Shown here one piece after another: positions 8,626-18,643 of a stretch of 64,000 bases of DNA. Under the pieces are notes generated by a model. It was not told the origin of the DNA. It made no database searches and worked only from the letters and a program-made list of their open reading frames with translations. Numbering within the stretch: position 1 is the first letter of the stretch; every line of letters starts with the position of its first letter. The DNA is from Sphingobacteriales bacterium (GTDB taxonomy: Bacteria > Bacteroidota > Bacteroidia > Chitinophagales > CAIOSU01): positions 1 to 64,000 of the forward strand of contig JAIXOI010000017.1 of NCBI GenBank assembly GCA_027486795.1, given 5' to 3'. The position numbers and the translations under genes were made by a program.

Positions 8626-8763
8626 AGAGTTCGGGTAAAACAACACTTCCAACGTTACAACATCGATATTCACCTTTGTTAACATCTCCCCTACTAAAAT
8701 AGGCGCCAGTTTTCCCTATTTTGTAACCTGAATGAAACGATTTTAAGGTTTCGTTGTTTGCTT

Positions 8764-8824
8764 AATAAACAATAACCAATAACCGATTTACTCTTTTCCG
8801 TGGACTGTGGTCTGTGGACCGTCG
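8764..8824 (+). repeat. Two short heptamer arrays upstream of bshC
   Basis: AATAACC-type units (three copies, 8764-8784) are followed by ACTGTGG-type units (three copies, 8804-8824) that run to 12 nt before the bshC ATG. Both unit types recur elsewhere in the window (38959-38988 and 39610-39697). Confidence 0.6.
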
Positions 8825-8836
8825 ACCCAAAAAAGC

Positions 8837-10432
8837 ATGAGAAAAACCACCCTACCCTATACCACCACTGGCGTACTTCCGCGCTTTATACAAGATTACC
8901 TTAACTATATGCCTTGTTTAGATGGGTTCTATAAATACAAGGTAAACCTCGATGCTATAGAACAAGTAATTGCCGATAAAAACAAAACCCCACTCAACCG
9001 AGCCATATTAGTAAACGAACTTAACCAACAATACGATGGCATAGCTTTAAGCCAGGAAGTGCGTACCAATATCTCATTGCTTACCAACGACAATACTTTT
9101 ACCATCACCACGGCACATCAGCCCAATATTTTTGGAGGATTTCTGTTTTTCGTAAACAAAATATTGAGCACCATTAATATTGCCGAGCAATTGCGCGAGC
9201 GTTACCCGCAGTTCAATTTCGTTCCAGTTTATTGGATAGGCAGCGAAGACCACGACTTTGAAGAGATAAACCACATTCATCTTTTTGGCGAAAAACTCAC
9301 TTGGGACCATGCCGCGGCTGGCCCAGTTGGCCGCATGGATACTAAAGGGTTGGATACCCTAATCAATCAAATTGAGGAAAAGCTGGGTGGTATGCCACAT
9401 GCTACCGAGTTGCTGGCAATCATACGCCAAGCATATACCCAGCACGATACCCTAGGCCGAGCCACGTTATGGTTGGTAAATGAGCTGTTCGGTCGTTTTG
9501 GTTTAGTGGTAGTAGACCAAGACCGCCAAGCTTACAAAGAGGTGTTTAAGCACGTTATACAAGACGAGATACTGAACAACCGGGTTACGGGCCTGATAAA
9601 CAACACGATAGAGAGCATTAACCAATGTAATTATAAACTACAAGCCAGCCCAAGGGAGATAAACATGTTTTACCTAAGCCCTGGCCGCAGGGATAGAATT
9701 GTACTGAATGAATCAACAGGGCATTATGAAGCGCTAGGTTATAAAGTGTTTAGCAAGGAGCAGTTGTTATTGGAGATTGACCAACACCCTGAAAACTTCA
9801 GCCCCAATGTATTTTTGCGCCCATTGCTGCAAGAAACCATACTGCCCAACCTAGCCTATGTGGGCGGTGGCGGTGAGGTGGCTTACTGGCTAGAGCTAAG
9901 AACCATATTTGAGCATTATGGCGTAAACTACCCTATGCTGGTGTTGCGCAGTATTGCTGCCATATTGGATAAAAGCGCCTGTAAAAAGCTCCAAAAGCTG
10001 GAACTAAACAAAGAGGATTTATTTGTAGAGGAAGAAGCCTTGATAAAGCAATATGTAAAAGAAAGGACTTTGCAATCGTTGGAGCTTGTAGCCGAAAAAG
10101 CCGAAACCGAGCGTATTTTCAATACCATACTCGACAAAGCCAAAGCCGTTGACCCTACCCTAGCCTCTTCTGTTGAAGGTGCAAAACAAGGCCAAATAAA
10201 AGCACTTGAAACCCTGGAAACCAAACTATTAAGAGCAGAGAAAAGAAACTTTGAAGTAGCCGTAAACCAAATCCGCGGGTTGAAATCCAAGCTTTTCCCA
10301 GGTGGTACGTTAATGGAGCGGGTAGATAATTTCTTGCCTTATTATGCGGCTCAAGGCCCCGCCTTTATCGACGACCTAAAATCTCACCTCGACCCGTTTG
10401 AAGGACAGTTTGTATTGCTGTTTGAAGAGTAA
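8837..10432 (+). CDS. bshC: Putative cysteine ligase BshC (bacillithiol synthesis)
   Basis: 531 aa from the ATG at 8837. An in-frame ATG 30 nt upstream would add residues encoded by the heptamer repeat and is rejected. Signature BshC sequences are seen: TAHQPNIFGG (about 96-105), then NFVPVYWIGSEDHDFEEINH (about 130-150), and a long helical coiled-coil region toward the C-terminus (about 370-490). BshC is thought to join cysteine to glucosaminyl-malate in the last step of making bacillithiol, the low-molecular-weight thiol of Firmicutes and many Bacteroidota. bshA and bshB are not in the window. Confidence 0.95.
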   Translation: MRKTTLPYTTTGVLPRFIQDYLNYMPCLDGFYKYKVNLDAIEQVIADKNKTPLNRAILVNELNQQYDGIALSQEVRTNISLLTNDNTFTITTAHQPNIFGGFLFFVNKILSTINIAEQLRERYPQFNFVPVYWIGSEDHDFEEINHIHLFGEKLTWDHAAAGPVGRMDTKGLDTLINQIEEKLGGMPHATELLAIIRQAYTQHDTLGRATLWLVNELFGRFGLVVVDQDRQAYKEVFKHVIQDEILNNRVTGLINNTIESINQCNYKLQASPREINMFYLSPGRRDRIVLNESTGHYEALGYKVFSKEQLLLEIDQHPENFSPNVFLRPLLQETILPNLAYVGGGGEVAYWLELRTIFEHYGVNYPMLVLRSIAAILDKSACKKLQKLELNKEDLFVEEEALIKQYVKERTLQSLELVAEKAETERIFNTILDKAKAVDPTLASSVEGAKQGQIKALETLETKLLRAEKRNFEVAVNQIRGLKSKLFPGGTLMERVDNFLPYYAAQGPAFIDDLKSHLDPFEGQFVLLFEE

Positions 10433-10443
10433 GGGTTAATTTG

Positions 10444-10614
10444 CTGTCACCCCGTCTCGCCCAAGGCGAGATCACGAGGGGCCTTCCAGCGAGTAAGCAA
10501 TAAACTTGAAATACCACAGAAGCCCAGTGCAGCTGTATGTATAACTCTTCGCATCATCGCAAAAAGATCCCTCCCTGAGCCTGCCCTGAGCTTTTCGTCG
10601 AAGGGGGATGACAG
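10444..10614. repeat. Inverted-repeat-bounded non-coding element between bshC and the AraC-type gene
   Basis: Ends CTGTCACCCC (10444-10453) and GGGGATGACAG (10604-10614) are inverted copies with one change. Inside are a hairpin TCTCGCC-CAA-GGCGAGA (10455-10471) and a CCTGAGC...TCGAAGG-type segment (about 10573-10605) resembling REP-like sequences common in many bacteria. It fills the convergent gap and may serve as a bidirectional terminator. Confidence 0.6.
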
Positions 10615-10627
10615 ACAGGGGGGTAAT

Positions 10628-11794
10628 TTAAGTAGTCTCCACCGCCTTTTTATACTCCGAAGGGGTTTGGCCAGTATGCTGCTTGAATATACTATTGAAC
10701 GTTGATTTAGAATTAAAACCGCAATCGTAAGCAATGGCAATGATGGTGTAGTGGCCAAAGTCGGGGTTCTCAAACTTGCGTATTACAGCTTTCAGCCTAA
10801 ACTCGTTTACAAAGGCAAAAAAGTTCTTACCAATGTGGTTGTTCAGTAAATCGGTTAGTTCATTCTTTGTTAAATTCAATTGCGACGAAAGGTCATATAG
10901 CGTCAACTCTGGGTTAATGTAAGGCCTCTCTTCTTCCATGTGGCGGTTTAGTTTAGCAATCAGTGCCTGTGCCTCCTCCTCTGTAAAACGTACTTTCGTT
11001 TTCCTTTCAATTTGCGCTCCGTCTTCTGCACTTTCCTTCGCTTCATTTGCTATTTCGGGTCTCTCTTTAGCAACTTTAATATAAACTGGGCGGAACAACG
11101 ACATTTGTCTTACCCCAAAGTAGCTGATGGCAAAGGCAATAATTGTAAGGCCAATATGCGATAACGCTGAAATATCGAATATCTTTTTGAACGAAAACGC
11201 ATTGATGGCCCCAGCAATGAAATAAATAAGAAACAACAGCACAAACAGGGCAGGTATAAAATTGAGCCACAAGAGACGCAGTTGACGAGTCCAATAGCTA
11301 AAGTTGGAGGCCATATCCTTCCTAAACCGCCATAATTTAACGTAGGTAAATACGGTATAAGCTACAATAGAGATGATGAAAATAATGCCATACAAAATCC
11401 TCACCCACAAATAGTAGTCGTTCTGGAAGTAGTTGACTTCATTGAAATCGACCACATCTTTAAAGAAAACAAAGTAGCATGCCGTTACTATAACAAACGG
11501 CAAAAAATGCAACAAGTCGGTATACTCAAACCGAACCTTACGCTCAACCAAGTAAGTGGTGTATAGGTATAAATATGGACCAAACGTAAGCGGCATTAGG
11601 CCCATTGAAAATGCCAAGTCAAAAAACTCACTATGCTCTAGGTGCATCAAATACAAACCGAACTTGAATGCAAATGTCAACAAACAGGCAACAAGAATCC
11701 TGTCGGATATTTCTACACGCTTTTTTGTTGCTAGCACAAATGCGCCAAATAGCGATTGTGCAATACCTATATGTAATACCGACTCTGAAAACAC
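10628..11794 (-). CDS. Membrane-bound AraC-family transcriptional regulator
   Basis: 388 aa. About seven hydrophobic segments fill residues 5-245, followed by a charged linker (about 250-285). The C-terminal AraC/HTH_18 DNA-binding domain has DLSSQLNLTKNELTDLLN as first helix-turn-helix and IAYDCGFNSKSTFNSIFKQ as second, ending GQTPSEYKK. This architecture (a polytopic membrane sensor fused to an AraC domain) is common in Bacteroidota. It implies regulation from the membrane, but ligand and targets are unknown. It begins 6 nt after the stop of the DUF2147 gene, so the two form an operon. Confidence 0.9.
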   Translation of the reverse strand: MFSESVLHIGIAQSLFGAFVLATKKRVEISDRILVACLLTFAFKFGLYLMHLEHSEFFDLAFSMGLMPLTFGPYLYLYTTYLVERKVRFEYTDLLHFLPFVIVTACYFVFFKDVVDFNEVNYFQNDYYLWVRILYGIIFIISIVAYTVFTYVKLWRFRKDMASNFSYWTRQLRLLWLNFIPALFVLLFLIYFIAGAINAFSFKKIFDISALSHIGLTIIAFAISYFGVRQMSLFRPVYIKVAKERPEIANEAKESAEDGAQIERKTKVRFTEEEAQALIAKLNRHMEEERPYINPELTLYDLSSQLNLTKNELTDLLNNHIGKNFFAFVNEFRLKAVIRKFENPDFGHYTIIAIAYDCGFNSKSTFNSIFKQHTGQTPSEYKKAVETT

Positions 11795-11800
11795 TCCTAG

Positions 11801-12259
11801 TTACTTTAATCCGTACAATGCCTTATTGGTTACTTTGGTCCACTCTTTGGTTTTGCCCAAAAAGAACAAGATGCCATAATAACCTGTCAATTCCAACTGC
11901 CCCTTGTCATCTAAGTCAATTTTGGCATTATAAATATTTCCGGTTTGATAATTATAAATTTCACCTGAGCGCCAAGTGCCCGAATCGAAGGTGAAATGCA
12001 GCAACACATCCAACCCAATAACTAATTTAGTGCGACGGTGGGGCAAGTCGTTTAACACATCTCGCAAGGGTTCGCCGTATATATCCAATGAGTCTCTCAG
12101 CCAAACTACTTTACCGAAGTACTGCCCATCTTTCGGATAAATTTTTACCACATAATCTTCCTCTTCTGTTAGCCAATATCCATTAACATCGTCGGCTTTG
12201 TTTTGGGCAATCAGGCCAGTAGTTGATACTAAAATCATCAAAAGGGTTAGCAATTTCAT
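11801..12259 (-). CDS. Exported DUF2147 family protein
   Basis: 152 aa from the ATG at 12259, which opens a clean signal peptide (MKLLTLLMILVSTTGLIAQ). A longer in-frame start at 12397 would add 46 residues of no export character. The body (GYWLTEEEDYVVKIYPKDG ... GKVVWLRD) matches DUF2147, small beta-barrel proteins of the envelope with lipocalin-like traits and no firm function. It ends 6 nt before the membrane-bound AraC-type gene. A functional link, for example an envelope component sensed by that regulator, is possible but not shown. Confidence 0.85.
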   Translation of the reverse strand: MKLLTLLMILVSTTGLIAQNKADDVNGYWLTEEEDYVVKIYPKDGQYFGKVVWLRDSLDIYGEPLRDVLNDLPHRRTKLVIGLDVLLHFTFDSGTWRSGEIYNYQTGNIYNAKIDLDDKGQLELTGYYGILFFLGKTKEWTKVTNKALYGLK

Positions 12260-12393
12260 GGCGCTATTGTTTTTACAGCTATAATTAACGCTTGCGAAGT
12301 TAGTATTATTAGCCTCTCTAGTAGGGTTAAAAAAGTACGTAGTATTTATTCGGACAACTAAATTGCAAGCTGCGGCCCATAACCAATGGCTAC

Positions 12394-13029
12394 TCAAACA
12401 ATGTAGGTAAGCATTATGCCACCCAAGCGTTCAAAATGAACTACATGCTGCGCCTCACCATTTGGCGTTTTGGCAGTAACCTCAAACGTTCCTTTATCCG
12501 AAGCTGGTGGCTTTTGCAGGATAATGTCCCTGCTAAAACTTAAACCCTTCTGGCCGTAGTACTTGTAAACCGACTCCTTGGCCGACCACATCACCGTGGC
12601 TTGATCAATTTCACGGGTTGGCGTAAGATATACCAATTCAGTTTCGTTTAAAAAACGGCTCACTATGCGCATTACCCTGCTATGTATGGGCTCAATATCC
12701 ATTCCCACAAAACCTCTTTTACTTATTATGGCACCCGCAAAGCCTGTGCAATGCGAAATGGATATATGCAATGGATGGCCCTTTACCGAGGGTTTGCCAT
12801 GTTCATCCTTTACTAAGGTTAGCTCTTCATCAATTCCTGCAAGTAGGCGCACACAATAGCGGCTTGCTAAAAACTCGGTAAGCCGTGTATCGGAGGTAAT
12901 AGTGCGGATTACACTATAATCAGTTTCATTGAGCTTAAGCTGAGCAATAAAGAAATCTTGCGGTTCTGCTATTTGCCAAATAGCCAAGCGGGTATCCTCA
13001 TCAATAGTAAGCGAATGAAATAGTGGCAT
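12394..13029 (-). CDS. 4'-phosphopantetheinyl transferase (Sfp/ACPS superfamily)
   Basis: 211 aa. The conserved core has ISHC (His93), GMDIEP with Mg-binding Asp111 and Glu113, and WSAKESVYK with Glu152 and Lys155, as in Sfp-type enzymes. It transfers phosphopantetheine from CoA to a serine of acyl-carrier or peptidyl-carrier proteins. No carrier protein or polyketide/nonribosomal synthase is in the window, so the substrate is unknown; it may be the fatty-acid carrier protein. Its stop lies 134 nt before the DUF2147 start. Confidence 0.93.
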   Translation of the reverse strand: MPLFHSLTIDEDTRLAIWQIAEPQDFFIAQLKLNETDYSVIRTITSDTRLTEFLASRYCVRLLAGIDEELTLVKDEHGKPSVKGHPLHISISHCTGFAGAIISKRGFVGMDIEPIHSRVMRIVSRFLNETELVYLTPTREIDQATVMWSAKESVYKYYGQKGLSFSRDIILQKPPASDKGTFEVTAKTPNGEAQHVVHFERLGGIMLTYIV

Positions 13030-13108
13030 TCGTTTGTTTGGTTTTTATGGATGGCTGGTTAGCAATGAATTAAGAAACAAGCCAACTCACATGGTGCGTT
13101 TCCGAAAA

Positions 13109-13121
13109 CAGGAAACTCCTG
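13109..13121. repeat. Small hairpin upstream of the phosphopantetheinyl transferase
   Basis: CAGGA-AAC-TCCTG, extendable to 6-bp arms (13108-13122), lies between the transferase start and the heptamer array next to the UbiB-like gene. There is no T-run, so its role is unclear. Confidence 0.4.
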
Positions 13122-13148
13122 TAGTTCAATTTTTCAACTAAACAGAAA

Positions 13149-13188
13149 ATACTTGATACTTGATACTTGATACTTGATACTTGATACT
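13149..13188. repeat. Heptamer array ATACTTG x5.7
   Basis: Perfect 7-bp tandem repeat of 40 nt. Its right end overlaps the stop codon of the UbiB-like gene (TAG, complement of 13187-13189). Confidence 0.95.
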
Positions 13189-14875
13189 ATTTATACTTCC
13201 TACGGCGAATGATAGAGTAAACCAAGATCACGAACAGCCCACCCGCTGCCCAAAGTGCGGCAACACTTACCAATGGCATACCATAAGGCGACATCCATTC
13301 GGCAGGGAAGGGCACCGTCATGGTTATAGAGGCACCAATAATGAGCGCGCAAATAATCAAGGTAATGGACATGCGATTGGCAATGCTGTCCATCTTTTTT
13401 AGCAAGTAGCCATACCCCTGTAGCTCAACTTCAAAATGCAGTTTGCCGCGCTCTGCTTTTTGCAGTAGACTCTTTATTTCAACAGGTAAGTTGCCAAAAA
13501 AAGCACTTAGCTGATAGTATCTTTGGCTTACCTCATCTAATATATTCTCCGGTTTTAGGCGCTCTTTTACCAACCGGGCACCATAAGGCTTCATAAACTC
13601 ATAAGTCTTGAAGTCTGGGTGCATGGTTTTGCCAATGCCTTCTAATATGGCCAATGCCCTGAAAATGAGAAAAATGCTACCTGGCACCTTCATCTCATAA
13701 TCGAACATTATTTTTTGCAGTGCAGCGGTCATATCGGCCATGCTGCTCTCGCTAACATCCAATGTTGAGTAATCTTCAATCAACTCCGAAAGGTCGTTGG
13801 TGAAGGCCCGCATATCGGTTATATTGTCTTCTATGGCCAACTTGCGCATATTGGCTGCCATGCCTTTGGCGTCTTGCCTTGCCATGCTGATAAAAATACC
13901 AGCAAAGGCATACTTCTCTTGTGTTTCGAGCCTACCCACCATGCCAAAGTCGAGCAAATTGATAATACCTTTTCGGTCTACCAATACGTTGCCTGGGTGT
14001 GGGTCGGCATGGAAATGGCCAAACTCAAATATCATGGTCAGGTATATATGCATACCGTTTTCCACTACCTTCTTAGGGTTCAAGCCCCAAGCCTTCAGTT
14101 GCGCCACATCGGATATTTTGCAACCCGAAACATACTCAATAATAAGAATACGCTCAGTTGAAAACTCTCTGTATACTTTAGGAATGTAAAAGGTGTCGTA
14201 ATCCTTGTACATATTACGGAAACGCTCAATATTGCGCGCTTCATTGCGATAATCCAGTTCCTTGGTCATGGAACGGTCAAAGGCACGCACCACGTCGTCG
14301 GCATTCAACAAGCCTTGGCGTTTCAAGTATCTATCGGCACGCGATACGGCTTCTTTCAGGATAGCCAAATCGCGCTCAACCGTTTCCTTTACATCGGGTC
14401 GCTGCACCTTTACCACTACATCGGTACCATCTTTTAGTTTGGCCCTATGCACCTGACCTATTGATGCCGATGCTAGCGGTTTTTCGCTAAAATAGTCGAA
14501 CATCTCGTCCAGGCGTTTGCCGGTTTCGCTCTCAACTATTTGTTTTGCTTTGGCGTATGAAAACGGTGGAACCTTATCTTGTAATTTTTCAAACTCCTTT
14601 ATCAGAGGTTCGGGCAACAAGTCAGGGCGGTTGCTTAGTATTTGAGCAAGTTTCACAAAGGTAGGGCCTAATTCCTCCACCACCATACGTATGCGCTCCC
14701 ATCGGGTGTACTCAAATACGGGCCTTTCTTGCCTAACCCAAGTTACGCGGCCACTTTCGGGCACAAAATTGCGGAGCGTTGAGTTGGTAATAACGTCCTC
14801 AAACCCATACTTGATGAGTACCTGGATAATTTCCCTGGTACGGCCTAGATTCCTAAAGGTTTGATTAAACAACAT
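13187..14875 (-). CDS. ABC1/UbiB-family atypical kinase
   Basis: 562 aa. It belongs to the AarF/UbiB/ADCK family. ASASIGQVHRAKL (about 125-137) is the family's Ala-rich nucleotide loop, VVVKVQRPDV holds the conserved Lys, HADPHPGNVL the catalytic segment, and LLDFGMVG the metal-binding DFG. Two C-terminal transmembrane helices (from about 500) anchor it. UbiB proteins support biosynthesis of isoprenoid quinones. In this phylum the quinone is usually menaquinone, so a lipid-related role is inferred. The stop codon is the last unit of a heptamer array. Confidence 0.92.
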   Translation of the reverse strand: MLFNQTFRNLGRTREIIQVLIKYGFEDVITNSTLRNFVPESGRVTWVRQERPVFEYTRWERIRMVVEELGPTFVKLAQILSNRPDLLPEPLIKEFEKLQDKVPPFSYAKAKQIVESETGKRLDEMFDYFSEKPLASASIGQVHRAKLKDGTDVVVKVQRPDVKETVERDLAILKEAVSRADRYLKRQGLLNADDVVRAFDRSMTKELDYRNEARNIERFRNMYKDYDTFYIPKVYREFSTERILIIEYVSGCKISDVAQLKAWGLNPKKVVENGMHIYLTMIFEFGHFHADPHPGNVLVDRKGIINLLDFGMVGRLETQEKYAFAGIFISMARQDAKGMAANMRKLAIEDNITDMRAFTNDLSELIEDYSTLDVSESSMADMTAALQKIMFDYEMKVPGSIFLIFRALAILEGIGKTMHPDFKTYEFMKPYGARLVKERLKPENILDEVSQRYYQLSAFFGNLPVEIKSLLQKAERGKLHFEVELQGYGYLLKKMDSIANRMSITLIICALIIGASITMTVPFPAEWMSPYGMPLVSVAALWAAGGLFVILVYSIIRRRKYK

Positions 14876-14988
14876 GCCGCGCTACACTCTAATTTAAACT
14901 CAATGCGAATTTAGTAAATTATCACCTCTTAAAATATCAGTTGAATGCACAAACGGTTACTAATGCAAACTCTTTTCATCTTATTTTC

Positions 14989-17900
14989 TCAACCCACCTC
15001 GGCTTTCTCTATTTCTGCCGGAAACCATTTACCTATAATGGCCCTAATGTCGTTTATTTTTACAGGTTTTGCAATATAATCATCCATACCGGCGGCTAAG
15101 CAAATATCCCTAGATTCGCTCATAGCATTTGCGGTCATTGCCACTATTATGGGCTGCGTTTGCAATTTCATGGCTCTTAACTCTTTGGTGGCCACTACCC
15201 CATCCATTTCGGGCATTTGCATATCCATAAATATCAGATCAAAAGTTCGCTCGGCAATAATTTCAAGCACTTCTTTGCCGTTATTGGCCATGTCAATCTG
15301 AAAACCGATGTTCGTTAAAATACCCCTGGCTACTTTTTGGTTTATCAGGTTGTCTTCGGCCACCAGTATGCTTATATCTTTTCTAAACGAAGCCTGCAGC
15401 ACGTCAGTGTCGTTGTTTCCATCCTTATACCGCGATTGGGTGCTAAGCAACCTACTTACGGTATAATACAATTGCGACTGCCTAGCTGGTTTGGTTATAA
15501 AAGCCGAATACAACTCGCGCTGTTGGGCGCTCGGCATTGTGCCAAATGCAGTAACAATAACCACTGGCATTTCGGTTTTGCTATATCGCTCCCTTAATAG
15601 GTTCGAAAAGTTGCTATCTTCCAGTTCGAGCATATTCATGTCCACAATTACCATGTTTGGGCGCCGGATAGAATTGAATATGAATTGAAGCGCGTCGGCA
15701 GGGTTCTCGTATGCTGCGGTCTCAACGCCCCATTTCCTAAATTGGAGTTGTTGTATTTTTAAGTTGGTTCGGTTATCGTCAATTAGTACCACAAACTTAC
15801 CTACCAAATCTTTGGCGAGCTCAACTTTACGAAGCACCTCTTCATCCTTATTCGCTTCAACATCTGTTGTGAAAATAAAACTTGAACCAAGTCCAACTTT
15901 ACTTTCTACCCTTATCATGCCACCCATAAGCTCTACCAGTTTTTTGCTTATGGCTAACCCAAGGCCGGTGCCGCCATATTTACGGGTGGTTGATGAATCA
16001 ACTTGCGAGAAAGAGCGAAACAGTTTAGGTAGCTTTTCAGGAGGTATACCTATACCCGTGTCGCGAACAGTAAACTCTAGCGTTTGTTTGTTGTTTACTT
16101 GGGTAATGTTGCGCACCGAAACCAGTATTTCGCCCTTTTCGGTAAATTTTATGGCGTTGTTTATAAGGTTTACTAGTATTTGGCGCAATCTGGTTGAGTC
16201 TCCTAAAATGTCTACTGGCACCTCTGGCTCTAAATAATACACCAATTCCAAACCTTTTTCAAATGCTCGGTGGCTCAATAACTCAAACACATCTTCAATG
16301 CTATCAACTAAGTTAAACGGATGGTGCTCCAACTCCATATAGCCCGAGTCAATCTTTGAATAGTCGAGTATATCGTTAATGATGTCCAGTAAGTTATCGC
16401 CACTGGTTCTTATAGTTTCCACATAGTCGCGCTGTGCATCATCCAGCTCCGACTCTAACAACAAGCCTGTCATGCCCACCACGGCATTCATGGGGGTTCG
16501 TATCTCATGGCTCATGGTGGCCAAAAACTCCGACTTTGCCCTGGCCCCTGCTTCGGCTTCCTCTTTGGCTAGTTTTATTTCGGTTTCAGCTTTTTTACGC
16601 GAAGTTATATCGCTTTCAATTGCAATATATTTTTGTATTTCACCCTCACCATCCAATATGGGCGTTACGTTCAGTTGCAACCAATATGAGTGTCCATCTT
16701 TATGATAGTTTAACAGCTCTTCGGTAAACGACTCTTTAAGCTTTAACTTATCGCTAATACGTTTAACAGTTAGCAAGTCGGTGCCTGGGCCTTGCAATAG
16801 CCTGCCAGGTTTCATGCCTACTACCTCTGGCAAGGTATAGCCAGTAGTGCGCGTAAATCCGTCGTTTACCCACTCAATACGCGACTGTGCGTCAGTAATT
16901 ATAACGCCGTTATCGGTTTTGCTGGCTACCAATGATAGCTTCAACAATTCTAAGTCGGCCTCTCGTTGCTGCGTTATATCGTCATAGGTTACCGCACAAC
17001 CATCTACCCCAAACCGAACACAAACAATGCGCAGAAAATGGGTGCGCCCGTTGAGCACAAAGTTTACCTCTTCGGTCAATGAGGCTCCTGTGTACACTAC
17101 ATTCACCATTTTTTCAAAAAAACCGCCCTCTAATACGCTCGGAATTTTTTCTACCAACCTATCTCCTATCAATATCCTATTTTGCTCAATAATGTTCTCC
17201 GCTACCTTGTTGGCATGTATGCATTCTAAATCGATAATTTCCTGCTTATTGTTGTACACCGCTTTGTAAGCAATAATGGCATTTGGCGAGCTATCCATTA
17301 CCTGCTTCAGCAACTCATCCGTTTTTTTGCGCTCGGTTATATCGGTGCTTGAGCCCAACATCCTAACTGCATTGCCCTCATCGTCAAATATAGCTTTGCC
17401 TCGCTCTAGCATCCAAATGTAATGGCCGTCTTTATGTTTTATTCTAAACTCTGCTATATACTGTTTCGTAATGCCATCCAAATAATCTGAAATAGACTTT
17501 TTTGCAGCTGTATAATCAGCTTCGTGCAACCGCTCTTCCCAAGCAGCAAGGGTATGCTCAAACTCATGCTCTTCGAGGCCAAGCATGCTCTTGTACCTAG
17601 CCGAGTAATAAAGCTCACCCGTTTTTAAATCCCAATCCCAAATACCGTCATTTGCGCCTTCCAATGCCAATCGATAACGCTCCTTGCTTTTGTGCAATTG
17701 CAGTTCCGTTTCCTTTTGTTTGCTAATGTCCTTTACCCGTATCAGCAAATAAGGTTTTCTTTCGTTTAGTACCTCACTTATGAATATCTCGCCCCAAAAC
17801 TGTTTGCCATGTAGCGTAAGGCATTGCATTTCTTCGTGCCAATTTTTGCCGCGCCTTACATGTTCTACAATTTGCCGGCGTTTATCTTTGTTTGCCGGAA

Positions 17901-18600
17901 AAACCAGAAACTCGTTCACCGTTTTACCCGTAATGCTCTCCCCTTCTGGAATATCAAACATATCAACCATGTTCCTATTCCCATCCAAAATGGTTCCGTT
18001 TATCTCAGCAAGAAAAATGGTATCGTATGTTTGATCGAGCATTGTATGCAAAAAAAGAGCTCCCGATGCCATGCCCCGCTGAGCCCTAATGCGAAAATAG
18101 TTTATGGCAAACAGTATAATACAAATAAAAATATTGTTTATAATGTTGCTCAACATTACATCGTTGGGTTGCGACTCTATATAATTGCCAATACTGTAAG
18201 CCAAACCAAACGTTAGCAGAAAAACAAAAAGCTTAAACCGATTGCGAAACACCATGGAAATAGCCACCACAATAACCATTAAAGTAATATAGTGGTGAAA
18301 AGGAAAGTGGCTAAAATAGGAGATACAAACCCCGTGTAGCATGAAAAAATAAAAAACCACTTCGGCAATAGTCTTTTTTAAATAGGAGCTTAGCCATGGT
18401 GCAAAAGTGAGGCCAAAACTGATAAAGCAGAGTAGTGAAATGGCATAACGCCCAAGCAAGAATACAACATCATGTTGTCCATCGAATTCAAAAATAAGGC
18501 CAAAAAGTGCTTTGCCAATACCACCTAAAAGCAACAGCAGGCGGTAGATGTTTATATCCTCCTCCTCCTCAATATCGCGAAAAACGGACCGAATCATCAT
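14989..18600 (-). CDS. Hybrid sensor histidine kinase with four PAS domains and two receiver domains
   Basis: About 1203 aa from the ATG at 18600. An in-frame ATG at 18681 would overlap the upstream hydrolase gene by 38 nt and is less likely. Several transmembrane segments (about 20-175) are followed by four PAS/PAC units (about 180-300, 310-430, 435-555, 560-690), then HisKA ([10 protein letters not shown], with the phospho-His) and HATPase_c ([24 protein letters not shown]). Two REC domains follow: VLIDDN...IVDMNM and VAEDN...[11 protein letters not shown], both keeping the acceptor Asp and the Lys. The fourth PAS has LLQGPGTD like LOV domains but lacks the flavin-binding Cys. No partner response regulator is adjacent. 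Confidence 0.93.
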   Translation of the reverse strand: MMIRSVFRDIEEEEDINIYRLLLLLGGIGKALFGLIFEFDGQHDVVFLLGRYAISLLCFISFGLTFAPWLSSYLKKTIAEVVFYFFMLHGVCISYFSHFPFHHYITLMVIVVAISMVFRNRFKLFVFLLTFGLAYSIGNYIESQPNDVMLSNIINNIFICIILFAINYFRIRAQRGMASGALFLHTMLDQTYDTIFLAEINGTILDGNRNMVDMFDIPEGESITGKTVNEFLVFPANKDKRRQIVEHVRRGKNWHEEMQCLTLHGKQFWGEIFISEVLNERKPYLLIRVKDISKQKETELQLHKSKERYRLALEGANDGIWDWDLKTGELYYSARYKSMLGLEEHEFEHTLAAWEERLHEADYTAAKKSISDYLDGITKQYIAEFRIKHKDGHYIWMLERGKAIFDDEGNAVRMLGSSTDITERKKTDELLKQVMDSSPNAIIAYKAVYNNKQEIIDLECIHANKVAENIIEQNRILIGDRLVEKIPSVLEGGFFEKMVNVVYTGASLTEEVNFVLNGRTHFLRIVCVRFGVDGCAVTYDDITQQREADLELLKLSLVASKTDNGVIITDAQSRIEWVNDGFTRTTGYTLPEVVGMKPGRLLQGPGTDLLTVKRISDKLKLKESFTEELLNYHKDGHSYWLQLNVTPILDGEGEIQKYIAIESDITSRKKAETEIKLAKEEAEAGARAKSEFLATMSHEIRTPMNAVVGMTGLLLESELDDAQRDYVETIRTSGDNLLDIINDILDYSKIDSGYMELEHHPFNLVDSIEDVFELLSHRAFEKGLELVYYLEPEVPVDILGDSTRLRQILVNLINNAIKFTEKGEILVSVRNITQVNNKQTLEFTVRDTGIGIPPEKLPKLFRSFSQVDSSTTRKYGGTGLGLAISKKLVELMGGMIRVESKVGLGSSFIFTTDVEANKDEEVLRKVELAKDLVGKFVVLIDDNRTNLKIQQLQFRKWGVETAAYENPADALQFIFNSIRRPNMVIVDMNMLELEDSNFSNLLRERYSKTEMPVVIVTAFGTMPSAQQRELYSAFITKPARQSQLYYTVSRLLSTQSRYKDGNNDTDVLQASFRKDISILVAEDNLINQKVARGILTNIGFQIDMANNGKEVLEIIAERTFDLIFMDMQMPEMDGVVATKELRAMKLQTQPIIVAMTANAMSESRDICLAAGMDDYIAKPVKINDIRAIIGKWFPAEIEKAEVG

Positions 18601-18643
18601 TGCGACTACAAAATAAACAATATTGTATAATTGTTTGAAATAG

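Noticed and set aside
8807..8836. bshC start at 8807
   Set aside because: These codons are made by the ACTGTGG heptamer repeat; the next ATG begins the conserved BshC N-terminus.
12260..12397. Extended start of the DUF2147 gene
   Set aside because: The extra 46 residues precede a perfect signal peptide and so would block export.
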